26,804 nucleotides of DNA from Balneolales bacterium (lineage in GTDB: Bacteria > Bacteroidota > Rhodothermia > Balneolales > Natronogracilivirgulaceae): assembly GCA_007116685.1 (NCBI GenBank), contig SKIC01000184.1, positions 1-26,804 of the forward strand, in the 5' to 3' direction. The notes under the pieces were generated by a model. The model was given only the letters and a program-made list of their open reading frames with translations, had not been told where the DNA came from and did no database searches. Below are positions 7,530 to 15,001 of the stretch, in pieces. The position numbers and the translations under genes were made by a program. Numbering within the stretch: position 1 is the first letter of the stretch; each line of letters begins with the position of its first letter.

Positions 7530-8465
7530 TTGAATAGTACTGAGCGTAGAATGCAGATTTACTTAATGATGCAGAATAAGAAAAATCTGCGCATTAAAGA
7601 TTTAGCTAATGAGTTCGACGTAGATAAAAGAACAATCTACAGAGATTTAAGATATCTGAGAGATTTGAATGTACCAATTACTCATGATACCGAAGAGGGA
7701 TATGGTATAATGAGAGATGCCCACATCAAACCGTTGATGTTTACTAATAGGGAAATTGCCACTATCACTATGGGATTGTCTTTTTTGAGATCTCAATCAG
7801 ATAAAGTAATTGTAGAAGATGCTATTAAAGTTCAGAATAAAATAGCTTCTGCATTACCGGCTGAGTTGCGTGAATTTATGAATGCAATTGAAAAGTCTGT
7901 TGTAGTTGATCCTCACGAAATGGAAAAGGCTATAAAAGTCACCGGTGGAAATTGGTTTACAATATTATCAGCGATAGCTAATCAAAAACCAGTTTCGTTT
8001 ATATATAGAAACAGAAGGGGTGAAAAATCAGAGAGAATAATTGATCCGCATATCATTGCTTATTTTGTCGATCATTGGAATGTGATCGGGTATTGCCATA
8101 CCAAAAAAGACAATAGAAATTTTGTTCTGAGTCAGATGGCGAAAATTGAAATACCTGTGGATTCTAGCAGATTAGTTCCCAAGTCTTCTGATATAAGTAA
8201 CCTTTTATATGATAGAAAAAGCAGTAATCATTTAGTGAAGATTCTGATAACTAAAGAGAGTAGCGAAGAATTCAGGAAAAAGTTGCCTGCAGCTATTTTG
8301 GATTCCCAACATTTTGGCAACAATATTGAAATTAGTTTTGAATTTGACAATTTGGATTGGCTAAATAACTGGCTACTACAGTTTGGTGATAAGCTTAAAA
8401 TCAGAGAACCGAATATACTAAATTCTCTGAGAAAGGATAAGTTAAAATCAATGCTATCTAATTGA
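7530..8465 (+). CDS. WYL-domain transcriptional regulator with N-terminal HTH (YafY/DeoR-like)
   Basis: A 311-residue protein with the usual two-part layout. The N-terminal helix-turn-helix (about residues 5-60) contains the typical phrase IKDLANEFDVDKRTIYRDLR. A middle linker is followed by a WYL domain (about 145-215), here with HWNVIGY in place of the canonical W-Y-L core, and a C-terminal WCX-like part. WYL regulators sense ligands such as single-stranded DNA or nucleotides, and several respond to DNA damage. The start is taken as TTG at 7530: an in-frame stop at 7509 leaves no ATG before it, and the next ATG at 7551 would remove the conserved NSTERR residues. No Shine-Dalgarno is seen. 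It follows rsmG by 22 bases and may be in its operon. Target genes are unknown. Confidence 0.88.
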   Translation: MNSTERRMQIYLMMQNKKNLRIKDLANEFDVDKRTIYRDLRYLRDLNVPITHDTEEGYGIMRDAHIKPLMFTNREIATITMGLSFLRSQSDKVIVEDAIKVQNKIASALPAELREFMNAIEKSVVVDPHEMEKAIKVTGGNWFTILSAIANQKPVSFIYRNRRGEKSERIIDPHIIAYFVDHWNVIGYCHTKKDNRNFVLSQMAKIEIPVDSSRLVPKSSDISNLLYDRKSSNHLVKILITKESSEEFRKKLPAAILDSQHFGNNIEISFEFDNLDWLNNWLLQFGDKLKIREPNILNSLRKDKLKSMLSN

Positions 8466-8474
8466 TTTTATAAT

Positions 8475-8513
8475 AAAAAAAGGGTCTAACTCCAGATGGA
8501 ATTAGACCCTTTT
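8475..8513. terminator. Bidirectional terminator between the WYL regulator and gyrA
   Basis: AGGGTCTAA (8481-8489) pairs with TTAGACCCT (8502-8510), with a small inner TCC/GGA pairing. The hairpin is flanked by a run of seven A on the left (8475-8481) and TTTT on the right (8510-8513). The long A run becomes the U tract for gyrA on the minus strand; the shorter T run serves the plus-strand regulator. It is the only structure between the two convergent genes. Confidence 0.85.
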
Positions 8514-8529
8514 AACGTTTATTGTCTCT

Positions 8530-11076
8530 TTACTCGAGACCGAGATCAGTTTGAGTGGTATCTTGACTGTTGTCAGTTGTGTTTTCACCGTTATCCGGTG
8601 TCACTTGATTACCATTTTCATCCAATGTTACTTCTTCGTCGTCTTCACGAACAACTCGTGTTACGCCTCCGATAGAATCATCATTTCCTAATCTCATCAT
8701 ACGAACACCCTGGGTATTTCTTCCCATAGAGCGAATATCCTTGCACTGCATTCGTATAATTTTACCTTTTTGAGTGATAATCATGAGATCATCATTATCG
8801 CTAACTTCTTTCAGCGCAATGAGTTTGCCGGTTTTAGGAGTGATCTTCATCGTAATAACTCCTTTACCGCCACGACTCTGCTCGCGATAATCATCAACCA
8901 GGCTACGTTTTCCATATCCATTTTCGGAAAGTGCGAGAACTGTTGCCTCATGAGTATTCTTGATGACAACCATACCAATTAATTCATCATCTTTGGTAAG
9001 GTTCATTCCACGTACGCCTTGTGTATTTCGTCCCATTTCCCGTACATCGGTTTCCAAGAAGCGAATTGCACGTCCGTTTCTCGCACCCAGTAATATGGTA
9101 CTGTCTCCGTCTGTTAGACTTGCGCCGAGGAGATGGTCGTCATCACCAATATTTATTGCAATAATTCCATCTCTTCTAGGCCGGCTGTATGCTTCAAGTG
9201 AAGTTTTCTTAACCGAACCTTTTTTAGTGGCCATTAAGATAGAATGATTCTTTATGTAGTCTTCATCATCTAATGTTTTAACAGGAACAAAAGCCTTAAT
9301 ACGGTCATCTTTATCAATTTCGATAAGATTAACAATCGCTCTACCACGACTTAAGCGTGTTCCTTCAGGAATCTCATAAACCTTCAACCAATAACATTTT
9401 CCTTTTTCAGTAAAGAATAGGATATAGTTATGATTGGTAGCTACAAATAGATATTCAACGTATTCATCATCCTTAGTAGTGGTACCTTTCATACCGGTTC
9501 CGCCTCTTCGTTGACGTCGATAACCACTAACTGGTGTTCTTTTAATGAATCCCATATTAGAAATAGTTACCACAACATCCTCGTCAGCAATCATATCTTC
9601 GATACTAAAATCATCAGCAGAGTAAACAATCTGAGTACGACGCTTATCGCCATACTTGTCTTTGATTTCATCTAATTCTCGTTTGATAATATCCAATTGC
9701 TCCTGACGATCAGAAAGTATAGTCCTGAATTCTCTGATTTGATCCAGAATGTCTTTGTACTCTAGGTCAATTTTGTCTCTTTCGAGAGCAGTAAGTTTTT
9801 GTAACCTCATGTCCAATATTGCTTTAGCCTGAATATCAGTTAAGCCATAATTCTTTCGTAATCTGATATTTGCCTCAGGTACATTCTTAGAAGAACGAAT
9901 GGTTTGGATAACCTCATCAAGATTATCTACACCGATTTTTAAACCTTCAAGAATATGCGCTCTGGCCTCAGCTTGTTCTAAATCATATAGCGTTCTGCGA
10001 ATGATTACTTCAACTCTGTGGTCAACAAAGTGCTTAATGAGCTCTTTTACACTCATCACTTTTGGTCGACCTTTTACCAGCGCTAGATTGATGATTCCAA
10101 AAGTACTTTGCATTTGTGTGTACTTATAAAGCTGGTTAAGTACCACACTTGGTACAGCACCACGCTTAAGCATAATCACAACGCGCATACCTTCACGGTC
10201 AGATTCATCTCTTACATCTGAGATTTCCGTGATTTTTTCGTTTGAAACAAGCTCAGCAATCTTTTTAATCAGAGTTGCTTTGTTTACCTGATAAGGAATT
10301 TCAGTTACTACAATTTGCTCACGATTACCGCGGAGTTCTTCCACATTGGCCAAAGCACGCAGAACAACTTTTCCACGACCTGTTTCATAAGCATCTTTAA
10401 CTCCTTCATAGCCATAAATTATACCACCAGTTGGGAAATCAGGAGCGGTAATATGCTTCATCAATTCTTCGGTGGTAATTTCCGAATTATCGATGTAGGC
10501 TTTGGTTCCCTCAATAACTTCAGTCATGTTATGAGGAGCCATATTTGTAGCCATACCAACGGCGATACCGGAAGAACCATTAACCAATAGGTTAGGGAAC
10601 ATGGCCGGAAGTACGGAAGGCTCTGTTAGCGTATCATCGAAGTTTGGCTGGAAATCAACGGTATTTTTGTTGATATCGGCCAAAAGTTCTTCGGCAATTC
10701 GCTTCATACGAACTTCCGTATATCGCATAGCCGCAGCAGAGTCACCATCGACGGAACCGAAGTTACCCTGACCATCTACCAACGGATAACGAAGGGAAAA
10801 GTCCTGAACCATTCTCACAATGGTGTCATATACAGCAGAATCACCGTGAGGGTGGAACTTTCCAAGAACCTCACCAACAATACGAGCTGACTTTTTATAT
10901 GCTCTGTTATGGAGCATTCCCAATTCACTCATGCCGTATAGTGCACGGCGGTGAACCGGTTTTAAGCCATCACGTACATCAGGGAGGGCGCGAGATACAA
11001 TAACCGACATCGAATAATCGATGTATGATTTCTGCATTTCGTCTTCAATACTAATTTTTACGATTTTATCACTCAT
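8530..11076 (-). CDS. gyrA: DNA gyrase subunit A
   Basis: An 848-residue breakage-reunion subunit of gyrase. Catalytic tyrosine is Tyr119 in AAAMRYTEVRM. The quinolone-resistance region HPHGDSAVYD has Ser80 and Asp84 (E. coli Ser83 and Asp87), the sensitive-type residues. The C-terminal beta-pinwheel domain contains RRQRRGGTG, a slightly altered GyrA box (the consensus Q-K/R-R-G-G-R/K-G has Thr at one place), which supports gyrase rather than topoisomerase IV. The protein ends in a long acidic, Asn/Thr-rich tail that probably modulates DNA wrapping. It lies 14 bases downstream of gyrB on the same strand, with no Shine-Dalgarno before its ATG, and ends at a strong terminator. Confidence 0.97.
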   Translation of the reverse strand: MSDKIVKISIEDEMQKSYIDYSMSVIVSRALPDVRDGLKPVHRRALYGMSELGMLHNRAYKKSARIVGEVLGKFHPHGDSAVYDTIVRMVQDFSLRYPLVDGQGNFGSVDGDSAAAMRYTEVRMKRIAEELLADINKNTVDFQPNFDDTLTEPSVLPAMFPNLLVNGSSGIAVGMATNMAPHNMTEVIEGTKAYIDNSEITTEELMKHITAPDFPTGGIIYGYEGVKDAYETGRGKVVLRALANVEELRGNREQIVVTEIPYQVNKATLIKKIAELVSNEKITEISDVRDESDREGMRVVIMLKRGAVPSVVLNQLYKYTQMQSTFGIINLALVKGRPKVMSVKELIKHFVDHRVEVIIRRTLYDLEQAEARAHILEGLKIGVDNLDEVIQTIRSSKNVPEANIRLRKNYGLTDIQAKAILDMRLQKLTALERDKIDLEYKDILDQIREFRTILSDRQEQLDIIKRELDEIKDKYGDKRRTQIVYSADDFSIEDMIADEDVVVTISNMGFIKRTPVSGYRRQRRGGTGMKGTTTKDDEYVEYLFVATNHNYILFFTEKGKCYWLKVYEIPEGTRLSRGRAIVNLIEIDKDDRIKAFVPVKTLDDEDYIKNHSILMATKKGSVKKTSLEAYSRPRRDGIIAINIGDDDHLLGASLTDGDSTILLGARNGRAIRFLETDVREMGRNTQGVRGMNLTKDDELIGMVVIKNTHEATVLALSENGYGKRSLVDDYREQSRGGKGVITMKITPKTGKLIALKEVSDNDDLMIITQKGKIIRMQCKDIRSMGRNTQGVRMMRLGNDDSIGGVTRVVREDDEEVTLDENGNQVTPDNGENTTDNSQDTTQTDLGLE

Positions 11077-11090
11077 GTATAAAAAATGGT

Positions 11091-13016
11091 TTAGACGTCA
11101 AGTTTTGCATATTTGGCATTTCGCTCAATGAATTCCCGGCGGGGTTCAACGGCATCGCCCATCAAAATAGAGAAGAGACGATCAGCCGCAGCAGCACTAT
11201 CAATAGTTACTTGCTGAAGCGTTCTGGTTTCCGGATCCATTGTGGTTTCCCAAAGCTGATCAGGGTTCATTTCACCAAGACCTTTGTATCGGGAAATATC
11301 CACTTTTCGAGTAGCGGATTCTTTTTTCATGCGCTTCAGAATATCATCTCTGGTATTATCATCCCAGGCATAATCAATCTTCTTACCCTGTGTGATTTTG
11401 TACAGAGGAGGAGTAGCGATGTAAACATATCCGTTTTCAATAAGCGGAAGCAGGTGTCTGTAGAAGAAGGTTAGCAATAGCGTACGGATGTGAGATCCGT
11501 CAATATCAGCATCCGTCATAATGATAATTTTATGATATCTAAGATTACTGATATCCAAGTCTTCTTCACTTAAACCAACGCCAACGCCTAAAGCGGTAAT
11601 CATGGCTTTGATTTCATTGTTTTCAAGGATTTTACCAAGACGAGCTTTTTCAACGTTTAGAATTTTACCACGCAATGGAAGTATGGCCTGAAAACTACGG
11701 TTTCGTCCAGACTTAGCAGATCCACCCGCAGAATCACCCTCAACAAGGTAGATTTCGCAATGTTCAGGATCGTTAATAGAGCAATCGGCTAATTTACCGG
11801 GTAAACCGGCGCCGGCCATGGCGCTTTTACGTTGTACCAACTGACGAGCTTTTCGAGCAGCTTCTCTGGCTTCTGCAGCACGAAGTACTTTTTCAAGGAT
11901 ACCTTTTGCAATCTTAGGGTTTTGCTCCAGATAGTCGTTCAATTTCTCATAAAGAAGGATTTCAACAACACTCTGTACTTCGGAGTTACCGAGTTTGGTT
12001 TTTGTCTGACCTTCGAACTGTGGTTCTGCTACTTTAATACTAATAATAGCTGTAAGGCCTTCACGGAAATCTTCACCGCTAACACTGAGTTTTCCTTTTA
12101 TCAGTTTATTTTTCTCAGCATAACCTTTCAAAGCACGAGTTAGGGCTCTTCTGAATCCCGAAACGTGAGTTCCACCTTCGTGAGTGTTAATATTATTCAC
12201 ATAAGAATGGACATTTTCGGAATAAGCCTGATTATACTGCATGGCTACTTCTAAAGGAACATCATCCAATTCACCTTCTATGTAAATAGGCTCAGGCATG
12301 ATGGATTCACGTGTTTCATCTAGGAAAGCAACAAAATCCTTAACGCCACCCTCATAATGGAAAACTTCTTTTAAATCCTCTTCTCTCTCATCCACAATTT
12401 CAACAGTGATTTGTGGATTTAGAAAAGCCAGCTCCCTCATGCGGTCGGCAATAATATTGAATTTAAACTCAGTGGTTTGAGTAAAAATCTCAGAATCAGG
12501 CGTAAAAGTAACTATAGTACCGGTTTTATCGGTGGACCCAATCTTTTTAAGCGGGGTAGTAGTTATTCCTCTCTGAAATTCCATTACATGAATATCTCCA
12601 TCACGATGAACCTCAACATGAAAGTGTGATGCAAGGGCGTTCACACAACTCACACCTACACCGTGCAAACCACCGGAAACTTTGTAACTGTCTTTATCAA
12701 ACTTACCACCGGCGTGGAGTTTGGTTAGTACTAGTTCTACCGCTGGTATTCCTTCTTTGGGGTGAATATCTGTTGGGATACCGCGTCCGTTATCTTTGAT
12801 AACAATTGAACCGTCATCCTTGATATTAATGTTGATATAATCACAGTGTCCGGCAAGGGCTTCGTCAATAGAGTTGTCAACTACCTCGTTGATCAAATGG
12901 TGCAAACCTCTTTGCCCGGTATCGCCGATGTACATCGAAGGTCGTTTCCTTACGGCTTCAAGTCCTTCGAGTACCTGTATATTCGACGCTTTGTACTCGG
13001 GTTTATTTTCTGACAT
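11091..13016 (-). CDS. gyrB: DNA gyrase subunit B
   Basis: A 641-residue GHKL ATPase/TOPRIM protein, the short form without the long insert of the E. coli enzyme. The ATP site shows EVVDNSIDEALAG with Glu44 and Asn48, DNGRGIP and GGLHGVGVSCVNALA. The TOPRIM part has LVEGDSAGGSAKSGRNR and the DADIDGSHIR magnesium site. The C-terminal PRREFIE motif that contacts GyrA is near the end. It forms a gyrB-gyrA operon with gyrA. Upstream on the minus strand a possible promoter (TTTTG, 19 bases, TATTTTCG, within about 13045-13090) resembles the Bacteroidota pattern but is imperfect. The ribosomal operon starting at 13271 diverges from it across 254 gene-free bases. Confidence 0.97.
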   Translation of the reverse strand: MSENKPEYKASNIQVLEGLEAVRKRPSMYIGDTGQRGLHHLINEVVDNSIDEALAGHCDYININIKDDGSIVIKDNGRGIPTDIHPKEGIPAVELVLTKLHAGGKFDKDSYKVSGGLHGVGVSCVNALASHFHVEVHRDGDIHVMEFQRGITTTPLKKIGSTDKTGTIVTFTPDSEIFTQTTEFKFNIIADRMRELAFLNPQITVEIVDEREEDLKEVFHYEGGVKDFVAFLDETRESIMPEPIYIEGELDDVPLEVAMQYNQAYSENVHSYVNNINTHEGGTHVSGFRRALTRALKGYAEKNKLIKGKLSVSGEDFREGLTAIISIKVAEPQFEGQTKTKLGNSEVQSVVEILLYEKLNDYLEQNPKIAKGILEKVLRAAEAREAARKARQLVQRKSAMAGAGLPGKLADCSINDPEHCEIYLVEGDSAGGSAKSGRNRSFQAILPLRGKILNVEKARLGKILENNEIKAMITALGVGVGLSEEDLDISNLRYHKIIIMTDADIDGSHIRTLLLTFFYRHLLPLIENGYVYIATPPLYKITQGKKIDYAWDDNTRDDILKRMKKESATRKVDISRYKGLGEMNPDQLWETTMDPETRTLQQVTIDSAAAADRLFSILMGDAVEPRREFIERNAKYAKLDV

Positions 13017-13198
13017 AGAAAAGAATGGCTTAGTGTGTATTAAAATTTCAAGACGCTCGAAAATAGTCTTTAAACAAACAAAAACAAAATAAACGACACT
13101 ATATATGCCTTTTATTGAGATAAAGCGTCAGGCGCAAAATTTGAAAGCCGTTTTTTTGAAGATTTCTTGAAAAATAAAACTATGTTGTTAATTTAATG

Positions 13199-13227
13199 TT
13201 GATAACTTATCAATTTAAGGGTATATT
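13199..13227 (+). promoter_or_regulatory. Promoter of the rpmB operon, with palindrome over the -35
   Basis: TTGATA (13199-13204) and TATATT (13222-13227) are 17 bases apart, and the -10 continues to TATATTTG exactly as at the tRNA-Asp promoter. The -35 forms the left arm of TTGATAACTTATCAA (13199-13213), a 7+1+7 palindrome that could be an operator. Transcription would begin near 13234, leaving a leader of about 37 bases before rpmB. The rest of the 254-base gap between gyrB and rpmB shows no gene. Confidence 0.65.
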
Positions 13228-13270
13228 TGATGCTCTCTAATTTTCAGTATAACTCAAAAACTTTTTAGTT

Positions 13271-13513
13271 ATGTCACGCCGAGATGATATTACCGGAGCA
13301 AAAGCCCTTAACGGTTACCGCTCCTCACACTCAAATAATAAGACGAAACATAAGTTTCATCTGAATCTTCAAAAAAAGAAATTCTATGTTCCTGAGGAAG
13401 ATAAATGGATTACTTTGAAAGTAACCAATAAGACCCTCAGAACTATCAACAAGAAAGGTCTTGCTGCCGTTTTGAAAGATCATGGCAAAGATCTTATTGT
13501 TAAGGAGGTATAG
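13271..13513 (+). CDS. rpmB: 50S ribosomal protein L28 (bL28)
   Basis: An 80-residue basic protein with the L28 pattern: SRRDDITGAKALNGYRSSHS at the N-terminus, HKFHLNLQKKKFY in the middle and LKVTNKTLRTINKKGL near the end. It is a structural protein of the large subunit near the L1 stalk and E site. It is first in the rpmB-rpmG-DUF4295 operon, the typical order in Bacteroidota. Its ATG has no Shine-Dalgarno motif (the preceding bases are CTTTTTAGTT), unlike the next gene. Its last codons contain the ribosome site of rpmG. Confidence 0.96.
   Translation: MSRRDDITGAKALNGYRSSHSNNKTKHKFHLNLQKKKFYVPEEDKWITLKVTNKTLRTINKKGLAAVLKDHGKDLIVKEV
13502..13509 (+). promoter_or_regulatory. Strong Shine-Dalgarno site of rpmG
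   Basis: AAGGAGGT, a perfect complement to the 16S rRNA 3' end, lies 6 bases before the rpmG ATG and inside the last codons of rpmB. It stands out because most genes in the window, including gyrA, gyrB, mnmG and rpmB, have no such motif. Confidence 0.85.
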
Positions 13514-13515
13514 AT

Positions 13516-13686
13516 ATGGCCAAAGCAAAAGGTAACAGAATTCAGGTAATTCTTGATTGCACCGAAAAGCCGGGCTCTTCTCGTTATGTTACTACCAAAA
13601 ACAGAAGAACCACTACAAACAGGCTTGAAATCAAGAAGTATAATCCTTCCCTGCGTAAACATACATTGCACAAAGAAATTAAATAA
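13516..13686 (+). CDS. rpmG: 50S ribosomal protein L33 (bL33), zinc-free type
   Basis: A 56-residue protein starting MAKAKGNRIQVILDCTE. It continues with RYVTTKNRRTTTNRLEIKKY and NPSLRKHTLHKEIK, the L33 pattern of the large ribosomal subunit E-site region. The two CxxC pairs of the zinc-binding form are missing (only one Cys), so this is the C-minus form that does not need zinc. It starts two bases after the rpmB stop, behind a perfect Shine-Dalgarno site. The DUF4295 gene follows 11 bases downstream. Confidence 0.95.
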   Translation: MAKAKGNRIQVILDCTEKPGSSRYVTTKNRRTTTNRLEIKKYNPSLRKHTLHKEIK

Positions 13687-13697
13687 GAGGTACCCTA

Positions 13698-13868
13698 ATG
13701 GCTAAACAGCAAACCTTTGGTGACTTAGCGCTTCAGAAAAAACTTGCAGCCCGCAAAATGGCTAAGGTAATTATTTCTGAGAAAAATGCTAAAGGCACCT
13801 TCTCTTACAGAGAATCAACCGTTGATGCTGACAAAGTTCAGGAATTTATTCAGGCTAACAAATCCTGA
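13698..13868 (+). CDS. DUF4295 family small protein, probably ribosome-associated
   Basis: A 56-residue basic protein: MAKQQTFGDLALQKKLAARK, then MAKVIISEKNAKGTFSYRES and a C-terminal part with VDADKVQEFIQANK. The AKVI-(I/K)-x-x-x-K-x-x-x-GTF-x-Y-(R/K)-E core and the DxDKVQEF end match DUF4295, a family found almost only in Bacteroidota and relatives and nearly always directly after rpmG. AGAGGT at 13687-13691 region precedes the ATG. Because of this fixed linkage it is likely a lineage-specific ribosomal or ribosome-associated protein. I recall a Bacteroidota-specific large-subunit protein named bL38 that may be this family, but I cannot confirm it here. ftsY, often next in Bacteroidota, is absent; the operon ends at a strong terminator. 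Confidence 0.85.
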   Translation: MAKQQTFGDLALQKKLAARKMAKVIISEKNAKGTFSYRESTVDADKVQEFIQANKS

Positions 13869-13890
13869 TTTAAAAATTCGGCGTGGTTTT

Positions 13891-13926
13891 AAAGGTTGCA
13901 CAATTTCGGTTGTGCAACCTTTTTTT
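13891..13926 (+). terminator. Rho-independent terminator of the rpmB operon
   Basis: AAAGGTTGCACAA (13891-13903) and TTGTGCAACCTTT (13910-13922) form a perfect 13-bp stem with the six-base loop TTTCGG, followed by T to 13926. It is one of the strongest hairpins in the window and closes the ribosomal operon. Confidence 0.93.
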
Positions 13927-13951
13927 GTTTAAGTCCATGTGCAGAGTTGCG

Positions 13952-13963
13952 TACAGCGCTGTA
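13952..13963. promoter_or_regulatory. Palindrome upstream of the yqeY-cvpA-tyrS operon
   Basis: TACAGCGCTGTA is a perfect 12-bp palindrome in the 67 bases between the rpmB-operon terminator and yqeY. It runs into TATATT (13961-13966), which could be a -10, although no good -35 lies 17 bases upstream. It is a possible operator or activator site. Palindromes of this length occur several times by chance in a window of this size, so only the location supports it. Confidence 0.3.
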
Positions 13964-13993
13964 TATTCCCAGAACTAATTAAAAAAACATATT

Positions 13994-14449
13994 ATGAGTA
14001 CATACGAAAAAATATTAGCGGATCTAAAAACTGCAATGAAAGAAAAAGATGCACAGAGATTGAATACTCTTAGATCACTAAAGGCTAAATTATTAGAAAC
14101 TGAAATCGCAGAGCGAAAAGATGGTCAGGCTACGCTTAATGAGGAGCAGGTTATTTCTGTGTTGATGAAAGCCGCCAAACAACGCAAAGAATCTATCGAT
14201 CAGTTCGAAAAAGCTAATCGTCAGGATTTGGTGGAAAAAGAAGCTTCTGAATTAAAAATTATAGAAGAATATCTGCCAAAAATGATGACAGCAGATGAAA
14301 TTAGACCGATTATCCAAGAAGTAATTGACCAAACAGGAGCATCATCCATGCAAGATATGGGCAAAGTGATGGGCATGGCTATGGGTAAATTAAAAGGTAA
14401 AGCCGATGGCGCGGTGATTAACGGCATCGTTAAAGAACTGCTTTCCTAA
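13994..14449 (+). CDS. GatB/YqeY domain-containing protein
   Basis: A 151-residue protein made only of the helical YqeY domain that forms the C-terminal tail of GatB and some GlnRS enzymes, where it helps bind tRNA. Family phrases are LKTAMKEKDAQRLNTLRSLKA, QVISVLMKAAKQRKESIDQF, EEYLPKMM and GKVMGMAMGKLKGKADGAVI. Free-standing YqeY proteins are common but their exact role is not settled. The next gene (cvpA) begins at the very base after its TAA, and tyrS follows, so it is probably co-transcribed with a tRNA synthetase. It has no Shine-Dalgarno; its leader is A-rich. Confidence 0.92.
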   Translation: MSTYEKILADLKTAMKEKDAQRLNTLRSLKAKLLETEIAERKDGQATLNEEQVISVLMKAAKQRKESIDQFEKANRQDLVEKEASELKIIEEYLPKMMTADEIRPIIQEVIDQTGASSMQDMGKVMGMAMGKLKGKADGAVINGIVKELLS

Positions 14450-14998
14450 ATGAATTACCTTGACGGCATATTAATCATTTTCCTGGCTTATGCAGCTTTC
14501 CGTGGATTTAAAAACGGATTGATTAAAGAAGTGTTGGGTATTGCCGGACTCATTCTTGCCGTTTTACTTGGTTTTAATTTAATAACTCCAGCATCTGAGT
14601 TTATAACTACACAATGGGGTTTGGATGGTGAAACCGTACCATACCTGGCCTTTGGGTTGGTTTTTATCATTACCCTCGTTGTTGTAAGTGTAATATCCTT
14701 CGTTCTGGATAAAATTGTTAAACTCGTCTTTTTGTCTGTGCCTAATAGAATTTTTGGTTGTGTATTCTCATCCTTAAAAATGGGCATAATTCTGAGTATT
14801 GCCCTGATTTTCTTGTCCGGATTTAATTTCCCAAACAGAGATGTCAGAGATGCCTCCTTAACCTATCCCTACGTTTTATCTATTGCCCCTTTGGCATATG
14901 ATGCCGTGGCTAAAATTATTCCCGGTGTTTCTAACTATAAAGAAACCGTTGAACGTACCTTAGAAGAATATAATCCCATACATAATATCAGTTTTTAA
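14450..14998 (+). CDS. CvpA family membrane protein
   Basis: A 182-residue integral membrane protein. Four hydrophobic segments are visible, at about residues 1-20, 28-50, 64-90 and 103-124. They include the family pattern YLDGILIIFLAYAAFRGFKN-GLIKEVLGIAGLI at the start. CvpA proteins were named for a need in colicin V production and affect envelope homeostasis in several bacteria; the molecular activity is not known. Start and stop are tightly packed: zero bases from yqeY and three bases before tyrS. The C-terminal ~50 residues are soluble and probably face the periplasm or cytoplasm. Confidence 0.88.
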   Translation: MNYLDGILIIFLAYAAFRGFKNGLIKEVLGIAGLILAVLLGFNLITPASEFITTQWGLDGETVPYLAFGLVFIITLVVVSVISFVLDKIVKLVFLSVPNRIFGCVFSSLKMGIILSIALIFLSGFNFPNRDVRDASLTYPYVLSIAPLAYDAVAKIIPGVSNYKETVERTLEEYNPIHNISF

Positions 14999-15001
14999 TC
15001 T

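Noticed and set aside
8530..13016. Topoisomerase IV (parE-parC) instead of gyrase for the 11091-13016 and 8530-11076 pair.
   Set aside because: The C-terminal GyrA-box-like motif, lengths and the acidic tail fit gyrase.
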